Assembly (NCBI RefSeq): GCF_026745355.1
Contig: NC_079208.1
Location: forward strand, 50,279,816-50,343,815
Direction of reading: 5' to 3'
DNA length: 64,000 nucleotides
From: Beta vulgaris subsp. vulgaris
Taxonomy: Eukaryota > Streptophyta > Magnoliopsida > Caryophyllales > Amaranthaceae
Position 1 is the first letter of the stretch, and every line of letters begins with the position of its first letter. Positions 56,894-64,000 of this stretch are shown piece after piece. The notes below the pieces were generated by a model. The model searched no databases. It saw only the letters and a list, made by a program, of their open reading frames with translations, and was not told the origin of the DNA. A program made the position numbers and the translations under genes.

Positions 56894-58406
56894 GAATCAT
56901 GAAGAAGCTCTCACTGATGCTGATTGGATCGTAGCAATGCAGGATGAACTTCATCAATTTGAAAGAAACAAAGTTTGGCACCTTGAACCTAAGCCTAAAC
57001 ATAACAAGGTTATTGGTTTAAAGTGGGTGTTTCGAAACAAATTAGATGAGTTCGGAACTATCATAAGAAACAAGGCCAGGTTAGTTGTGAAAGGATACAA
57101 TCAACAGGAAGGCATTGATTATGAAGAAACTTTTGCTCCAGTTGCAAGATTGGAAGCAATTAGAATCTTCATAGCTTTTGCTGCCTTCATGGGTTTCAAA
57201 TTGTATCAAATGGATGTAAAATGTGCTTTTCTAAATGGTTATCTTAATGAGGAGGTATTTGTAGAACAACCTCCAGGTTTTGAAAATAAAGAATTTCCTA
57301 ATCATGTCTTTAAGCTTGACAAAGCTCTTTATGGGTTAAAGCAAGCTCCAAGAGCATGGTATGAAAGACTTTCTAAGTTCCTTCTTGAAAATGAGTTTAA
57401 AAGAGGAAAATTGGATCGAACCTTGTTTTTAAAATCAAAAGGAAAACATTTATTAGTTGTTCAAATATATGTTGATGATATTATATTTGGTGCTACTAAT
57501 GAATCTTTGTGCAAGGACTTTGCTAATCTCATGAGTAAAGAATTTGAAATGAGTATGATGGGTGAGCTCAACTTCTTCTTGGGGTTGCAAATCAAGCAAA
57601 CAGAAGAAGGAATCTACATCCATCAACAAAAGTACATAAAGGAACTATTGAAAAAGTATGGTTTGGAAGCATCCAAAGTTAATCATACACCTATGGGAAT
57701 CTCAACCAGATTGGATGAAGATTCTATAGGAACAAGTGTGGATCAAACCAAATATCGAGGTATGATTGGCTCATTACTATATCTAACTGCAAGTCGTCCT
57801 GATATTGCTTTCAGTGTAGGATTATGTGCAAGGTTTCAAGCCAATCCAAAGGAATCTCATCTCACAGCTGTGAAGAGAATCCTAAGATACCTCAAGGGAA
57901 CAGATGATTTAAGCCTATTCTATTCGAGGAGTGATACCTTTGAATTGAAAGGATTTGCGGATGCTGACTATGCAGGAGATCTGGTCAATAGAAAGAGTAC
58001 ATCAGGTATGGTTCAGTTCCTTAGTCATAGTTTAGTTTCTTGGAGCACCAAGAAGCAAAACACAGTTGCTTTATCTACAGCAGAGGCTGAATATGTTGCA
58101 GCAGCAGCATGTTGTTCCCAAATGCTATGGATAAAACAACAACTACGTGACTATGGAATCTACTTTGAATGTGTTCCCATCTATTGTGATAATACTAGTG
58201 CTATTAGTATTTCTAAAGATCCCGTACACATTCAAGAGTCAAACACATCCATATTAGGCATCACTTTCTGAAAGATAATGTTGAAAAGGGTCTTATTAAA
58301 ATGGAATTCTGTGAGACTGAACGTCAAATTGCAGATATCTTGACAAACCCTTAAATAGAGATAGGTTTGAGAAATTGAGACTTGAACTTGGCTTAATAAA
58401 TTGAAA
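56880..58406 (+). pseudogene. SIRE reverse transcriptase and RNase H
   Basis: Largely open. The RVT_2 domain has '[20 protein letters not shown]', '[20 protein letters not shown]', '[11 protein letters not shown]', '[20 protein letters not shown]' and the catalytic YVDDIIFG. RNase H follows with '[12 protein letters not shown]', 'STSGMVQFL' and '[18 protein letters not shown]'. A shift near 58240 throws off the last about 50 codons, which resume as 'VEKGLIKMEFCETERQIADI' and end at about 58406. The first codons overlap the integrase frame by a shift near 56885. Confidence 0.92.
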
Positions 58407-59025
58407 TGATTGCTACATTATTCCCCTTTGTGTTAATTCTTTGGCATTATGTCTTGATGTGCATTTTTGATGTTTTTATTTGCTTAAATACATCACAATT
58501 CTTATATGATTATTTCATATGTATAAGTAAAAATGTCTGAAAACTGCTCACCAATGTCCAATAATATTCCCCTTATTGTTCATAGGACAATTCTATGCCT
58601 TAAGTGATAACAAAGGATTAAAAGAATTAATGGAGTTCCAAAGTAGCAAAATTTCATTGTTCCATTCACTGTTCCCAAACGCTGTTCCCAATTCCCAGCG
58701 TATTAGAGTTAGATTTTTTTTCTTTCAAAATTCGAAAAACCAAAAATATTTGTTCAGATTTTATTTCCTAAAAATCTGATTTTTCCTTATATCTCTCAAG
58801 TTAGTTGAAGATATTTTTTTAAGATTTTTTTCTTAAACACGTGTAAATACACGGTTTTATATGTTATTCTTTCCTTAAATCAAAACAAATTTTTTTTCCT
58901 TCCTTCTCATAAAACCGAAAATTACTCCACAAAATTGACTACCAAAAACACTTCATCACTCTCTCTCCTCCCACAAAGCCGAAAAACCCTCTCCTTCATC
59001 CTCTAAAATTGAATCACCAACACCC

Positions 59026-60713
59026 ATGGATATTTCTCCCAATTCTTCATCAAGAATTCTAAGGAAAAGGAAGAAACAAAAGAAATCGGTTGAAATGGAG
59101 GTTGAAGAAGCTCATGCAACTAGTGAGGGGGAATCAGATGTTCCCGAGAGAGGAACAACTCGGGTTGTTCGAAAAAATTCCACGGCAACTAGGTATGTGC
59201 ATGGACTTTTTATTGATGTTTCTTGGTGCAAAAGAGTAAACTTTCGTCAATTACTTAATATGATTAAGTTTCAAGGTTGGGAAAATCTTTTTGTGAAATG
59301 TTATGGAAATAGTTTGATTCCTAAATTGATGGACGAATTTTGTGAAAACTTTTCCATGGATGAAGAAGGAAATTGTTCCACTTGGTGAAAGGAACTCAAA
59401 TTGATTTTAATGCTAAAATTTGGGTAAATGCTTGGTGTTCCCGTGAGAGGAACAATGTGTTATTTCAAGAAACAACGTGGTTCCTATCCATTTTCGGACA
59501 TTTCCTTTGATCAATTGATTGTTAAGTATGGAGGTCAAAAGGAAAAACATTTCTTGACCATAATCTTCTTTCCCCTTATCACAAAATTTTGTTTCACATC
59601 CTCAAGAAAGCTTTATTGCCTCGCTTTCCAAACGTGCTCAAGTTAGCATGTTGGATTTAATTTACATTCATTGTCTTGCTTCTCACAAACACATAAACTT
59701 TCCTTCGTTAATGATTCAACATTTGAGTCATTGCATTGAAAATGGATTTGTTGTTGGCTATGGAGCCTTAGTAACCGAAATTCTACTTAAGTTTAAAGTG
59801 AAAATTTCGGGAACTCAGTCCATAAGTGTGTCCACGGGAAATATGTTGAATGTGCGTGCCTTGAATAACTTAAATGTTTGTGTTGTGAATGGAGAAGTTA
59901 TTAAGGGACGTGCTAATCTTGATGATGATGAGGATGATGATGATGTGGATGATGAAGTGGAAGAAGAAGAAGAGAAAAAGAAGTTGAAGAGAAGAAAATG
60001 GAAAAAGAAAAAAAAAAATCAAAAAGAAAAGAAAATTGAAAAAGAAAAAGAAGAAACTAAAAAGAAAGGGAAGAAGGTGGTTGATGAGGTGGTGAAACCG
60101 GTTATGAAGAGCACTAGAGCTAGTCAAAGGGTTCAAAATATGAAAGTGCTTAATTTTCCTATCTTGATGCCGAAGAAAGTTGTGAGGAAGATGAAGTAAA
60201 GGTGATTGATAGGGAAGATTATGAATCTAACCTACCTCCTTCTAGGGAACCGACTCCTGTTCCCATGGAAACCAATCCTCCTTTTCCTCCATCTCCACAA
60301 AAATCTGCCTCACCCTCTACCCTAGCACCACAAGATGATTCTATCCCTCCCTCTACCTCAAAACCCTCCTGTTCTGTTCCTAAAGCTAAGGAAACAGTTG
60401 GTGTTCCCATTCTAGAGGAACAACCTGCTGTTCCCAAACCTAAGGAACAAACCGCAAACCCCAAGCCTTCTCAAGCTCCCTCGCTTCTCAAAATCCTACC
60501 ATTGGTTCTACATATACTCTAGCTCATGCTAGAAGGTTGGATTCTTTGTTTTCCTTGGTTATGGGTCATTCGGAAGCAATGATGGAGTTTGCTACGGAAG
60601 CTAAGGATTTAAATGGGTTGGTAAAAGGGGTTATGAGCAAAGTTGACAAAGCCTTGGATGGACAACAAGAAATAATGGCTCGGCTTGGTGAACTTTCTTC
60701 CTCATTCAAGCTA
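59026..60713 (+). pseudogene. SIRE third ORF (env-like / plant transposon protein)
   Basis: The ATG at 59026 gives 'MDISPNSSSRILRKRKKQKK', then 'CKRVNFRQLLNMIKFQGWEN' and 'FCENFSMDEEG', reminiscent of the region called 'putative plant transposon protein' downstream of pol in SIRE/Maximus elements. Breaks at about 59388, 59640 and 60199 split it into frames. The middle ends in a long acidic-then-lysine tract (DDDEDDDDVDDE.., KKKK..); a Pro/Ser-rich segment (60202-60520) and 'GHSEAMMEFATEAKDLNGLV'-like helix follow. No clear signal peptide or membrane segment is visible, so 'env-like' is by position only. Confidence 0.6.
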
Positions 60714-61340
60714 TGAACTCAAGATTGTTGAAGTTGGAAGAATTGTGCTCAAGGGAAATGATACATGGCCGAAAATCATCAAGAAGTGATGGCAAAGCTT
60801 CATGATGTGGTGGAAGAAGTAGAACAACCTCCCTCTCCTAAACATAAACTTTTCTCATTTAGCTTGTTTTATTTTGTGTGGGAACATGAACTTTGTTTAA
60901 TATTTGTCTTTTCTATCCTTCTCCTTTAATCATGCTACAATGGAACTTCTTGGTTTGCTTAATTCTAAGTTTGATCTTTTTGCATGTGTGCGTCTAAATG
61001 AATGGCTAATATTCTTGGATTGCGGTTTTTGAGAGTTGAATGCTTTATTTGCTTATACTAACCAACTTATTTCTTACAAGTTTGGTGGTGTGATGTGTTT
61101 AGTGAATATATTCATCTTTTGAAATCGTGGACTATGTTTTTGAAGATGCCAAAGGGGGAAAGATAAGGCAAATCAGAGTAAATTTTTTTTTGTCATGAAT
61201 TATGTTCTCATATTTCGACTTTACAAAATAAAATAACGAGTCTATAATAATTAATTTAACTTGGTTACATACTTTGTTAAAATTATTTTTATATGACTTA
61301 TATATATTATTTTTAGTATATGCCTTTTGTTGCCATCTTC
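60714..61340 (+). other. SIRE 3' non-coding region
   Basis: No coding sequence. It contains a first purine tract AAAGGGGGAAAGA (61151-61163) about 190 bases upstream of the true PPT. Both are preceded by a 'gaagatg' or 'atcttc' motif, as if duplicated. Confidence 0.6.
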
Positions 61341-61354
61341 AAAAAGGGGGAAAT
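61341..61354 (+). promoter_or_regulatory. Polypurine tract
   Basis: AAAAAGGGGGAAAT directly before the 3' LTR; primes plus-strand synthesis. Confidence 0.9.
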
Positions 61355-62913
61355 TGTTGACCCTTGAGTTTTGAAGATGACCTAACCACAAAAGACATAG
61401 TATATTTTATTTATGTTGTTGCAAGGTAATTCATGCTCGAGCTAAGAGAATACTTGATTGAAGATTAAAGCGGAGAATTAATCAAGATCGAAGTAAAGAT
61501 GTTCGAGAAATGAAGAATCAAGCATGGAATGAAGATTAGAATACATTAGGGTATTTATTAATCTTCTTGTTAAGGTTGAGTAATAGCTTTATTAAGTTCG
61601 TGGTGAATTCTCAAAGGAACTTGGTTCTGTTCCCATGAAAGGAACAGACCTGGCACTATAGGAACAAGGCTTAGGAACAAGACTTAATAATTAGGGAACA
61701 AGACTTTAAAACTAATTTAGGAACTCTAAGTGACTAATATTGTGCGCCTAAGTAATTGTGTGCCCAATATAGTTGTTAGAGTTTTTAGGGATAATTTGAC
61801 TAAGATCCATAATTTTAGGAAGTTAGTTTAAGTTTGTTAGGAAAAGATTTTAAATAGATTTTCTGATTTTAAAATCTTATCTTTTTAAAATATATATTTT
61901 ATCTTTTATATTTTATTTAAAAGATTTAGTTTTCTAAAAATATATATTTCCGGTTTTTAAAGTTTCGGATTTTTCGAAATAAAAATCTGTTTTCCGGTTT
62001 TTTAAAAGATTTTGAAAAAGATTTTTTCCTAAAAATAGCTAAAGGATTTTTATTTATTTATTTCCTAAATTCTAGCTTACACGCCTAAAGTGATTTACTG
62101 CTCAAGTTTATGGAGTTAGTGGATTTAGTGGCTAAGTTAATTATCCTCCAAGTATTTAATTAAATTAAATAAGATTAATTATTCTCCAAGTTTGCAAAAC
62201 CACGTATTTGTTACTGCTTCTATGAAGTGAAGTAATGGTTAGTGGATGATGCACATGACTTAGAATAAATAATTTAATTTAATTAATTAATTAGAAATCA
62301 TGGAGAACATGTGATAATGGTCTAAGTTAGTGGAAATCATGTCTTGTCTTAAAAGTCTATAAATAGGCGCCTAATTCACTTGAGAAAAATTGTGTCTGAC
62401 TTAGTTAATTTGTCTTAAGTTATCTAAAGTGTCAGTGCCTTTCCTTAAGAGAATTCATACTTACATTAATCGAGTTTTATTACTCTTCCATTGTTTTACA
62501 AAGTGTATTTTTGAGAAAAAGGGTTTGAGTGAACTCTTGTAAGTGTGAGAAAGCTTTGAGTGAAGCAAGAGAAAGAGAAGAGAAAGAGAAAGGAACTTCG
62601 AGTGAAGTTTGAGAGAAAACGTCAGTTGTTGGGAACTGTCGTTGGGAACTTGAGTTGAGTGACTTAAGTTGAGAATCGAGAGAAAAGTAATAGGTTGTAA
62701 TCAGAGTTGTTTTGGCCTATTATAGTGGAAAGTTGTTTAAAATCCCTTGTGGTCGAGGTTGTTTCTTCCTACTAGGCCTAGGAAGTTTTTCCTCGTAAAA
62801 TCTCTCGTGTTCCCATTGTTTGTTCCCAAGTTTACTTTTAATTCCGCAAAAAGTAGTGCTTATTCTCTCACTATAATTCACCCCCCCTCTTATAGTGCTC
62901 ATATTATACAACA
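61355..62913 (+). mobile_element. 3' LTR of the SIRE-type element
   Basis: 1559 bases, TGTTGACCC.. to ..TACAACA, followed by TSD CGACT (62914-62918). TATA box at 62358-62365. Confidence 0.95.
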
Positions 62914-64000
62914 CGACTTATGTGCGACCTATGAGTTACACTCTCGTGTCATACGGCTCCGTCCCAGAATCAGGATCCTTATTTTCTTTAACCAAGGGGT
63001 TCTCGTCGAGGCTGTCATTCGGCTCAAAGACGGATTAAAGAAGGGTGGGAAACCTCTCTCGCTGGCTTTTGGATCTCCTTACCCGGAAAAAAGAACTTTA
63101 GTTAGTGAGTTGGTTTATAGAGCAGTTTGCACTCTAATAATCTCATCCCTAACAAACATGTTGATTTGTACCTTCGTATCATATAAAATCAGATGAAAAG
63201 TGGAAGAATTCGTGCGTGAAAACAAATGGGGAAAGTCGAAAGCGGATCGAGAAGCCCCATCCGCTATGCTCTTTCAGCAACTGAAAGAGAAAAGATCGAG
63301 TATGCCTGAAAACCTGAAACTTCATTCGAGACCAATGAATGTCGGGTCGAGAGATGAAGCTGGCAGTGGGCAGGCTCGCAACGCTTCCAAATGCCACTTT
63401 TTCCTGTCCCACTCCTCTTCAGGATGATCTTGTCATAGGTTTTCACTTCTCAGTGAGTGAAAGATTTAGGATGATCCGATTCGGGATTTCCGTTGGGAGG
63501 CATTGGAAAGGAATTGGAACGGTCTTTTCTGACGGACGACTCGTAGGAGGTAAGATCCATGAATGGGTGAGGGTGGATGTAAGCTTTAGGCTCTTCATTG
63601 ACATTGGTGCTGCAGCGGAAATGAATTGACCAGATTGATGGTTCTTTTATGGAAAAATAGCTTGTGCACGAACAAGCTCTGGTGGATAGCCATAAACTGG
63701 AATGATACTGCCTGGCTTGAAGGAAACTTTGATCCCATGAGAAGAAAAGAAAAATGTGAAACTTTATTTTTCGCCGATCAATAGGAACACCCTAATTTAA
63801 CCAGAATAATTGTGTGAAATAATTAAATTGATCCAATTGAGGCATAAGAACGTTAAGGATGGATGAATGCGCTTCTTCGCCTTTGACACCTATGCAGCTT
63901 TTTCTGAATAAAGGTCGCTTTAAAGTACTTAGAAAGGTGAAGAATTCTTGAATTCAAGAATGACAAGGTCAAACTCTCATTGATGAGGCTGCCAATTTTG
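62914..64000. other. Organelle-like (probably mitochondrial) DNA in the nucleus
   Basis: GC content is visibly higher than the rest of the window, with even base usage and long open but family-less frames on both strands, typical of plant mitochondrial spacer and intron DNA. On the minus strand, 62950-62917 reads GAGCCGTATGACACGAGAGT.. with a GNRA (GAGA) loop and matching return strand CATAGG, resembling domain V of a group II intron. The short stretch before the SIRE element (about 51676-51735) is the other side of the same sequence, since the TSD joins them. Which intron or spacer it is, I cannot say; the sequence goes to the window edge. Confidence 0.45.

Larger units (their letters stand above)
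51736..62913 (+). mobile_element. Complete-length SIRE-type Ty1/copia retrotransposon
   Basis: An 11,178-base element flanked by perfect 5-bp TSD CGACT (51731-51735, 62914-62918). The order is 5' LTR, PBS, gag with CCHC, second CCHC, protease, integrase, RT, RNase H, a third ORF, PPT, 3' LTR. The long LTRs, long gag and extra 3' ORF place it in the SIRE/Maximus lineage. Frame breaks in gag, protease/integrase, the end of RNase H and the third ORF mean it is not autonomous as written. Confidence 0.95.

Noticed and set aside
59870..60136. Minus-strand Phe/Leu-rich frame suggesting a membrane protein.
   Set aside because: Antisense of the Lys/Glu/Asp tract in the SIRE third ORF.
62747..63196. 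A 149-codon frame running from the 3' LTR into the organelle-like DNA.
   Set aside because: It starts inside the LTR and crosses the TSD, so the fusion is accidental.

Overview
This is nuclear DNA from a plant, most likely a eudicot. It is AT-rich and gene-poor, and almost all of it is transposable elements inserted into one another: plant L1-type LINEs with RNase H, SIRE-type Ty1/copia elements, Helitrons with TCTCTATTA/CTAG ends, Mutator-like (MULE) and hAT elements, Stowaway and Tourist MITEs. It also holds one plant NB-ARC resistance-type gene. My impression is Caryophyllales (Chenopodiaceae-like), but nothing in the sequence proves it. No complete ordinary multi-exon host gene was recognised. 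The only long intact host-type reading frame is a CC-NB-ARC gene without LRRs at 22205-23704 (minus).

Layout. 0-6 kb: a small Helitron (803-1332), then TIR elements sitting in TA microsatellites, including a 2.85-kb Pack-MULE-like element (1903-4752) that carries a piece of an F-box/LRR gene. 6.7-8.2 kb: a MULE with palindromic ends and a short two-exon reading frame. 8.7-13.7 kb: a Helitron containing a 3.8-kb solo-LTR-like element, which itself contains another Helitron of the same family. 14.4-20.1 kb: an antisense LTR fragment, a decayed minus-strand LINE (ORF1 plus endonuclease) and a plus-strand RNase H fragment of another LINE. 20.3-22.1 kb: small MITEs and a second copy of the palindromic-end MULE. 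22.2-23.7 kb: the NB-ARC gene.

24.3-32.4 kb is a three-level nest: a Tourist-like MITE (TSD TTA) holds a nearly full LINE (16-bp TSD), whose ORF1 is interrupted by a 1.2-kb MULE with a perfect 9-bp TSD. 32.7-40.1 kb has a Stowaway MITE, hAT elements (one splits an unidentified reading frame), MULE-like elements, a Helitron, and tandem repeats. 41.3-45.6 kb is a minus-strand, pol-deleted copia element. 45.7-49.3 kb is small MITEs. 49.3-51.7 kb is a LINE 3' fragment split by an hAT element that retains a transposase N-terminus.

51.7-62.9 kb is a complete-length SIRE-type copia element (two ~1.57-kb LTRs, PBS, PPT, gag, pol, third ORF, TSD CGACT). It has landed in organelle-like, more GC-rich DNA that continues to the window end and looks like a mitochondrial insert. 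The two LTRs differ mainly by one-base length changes, as do many frame breaks in the elements, so part of the apparent decay may be residual sequencing error. I did not find an undescribed defence or metabolic system. The most informative observations are the datable insertion order, the ATGA overlap of ORF1 and ORF2 seen in two separate LINEs, the shared stop at the gag/protease boundary of two copia elements, and the gene-fragment-carrying DNA transposons.
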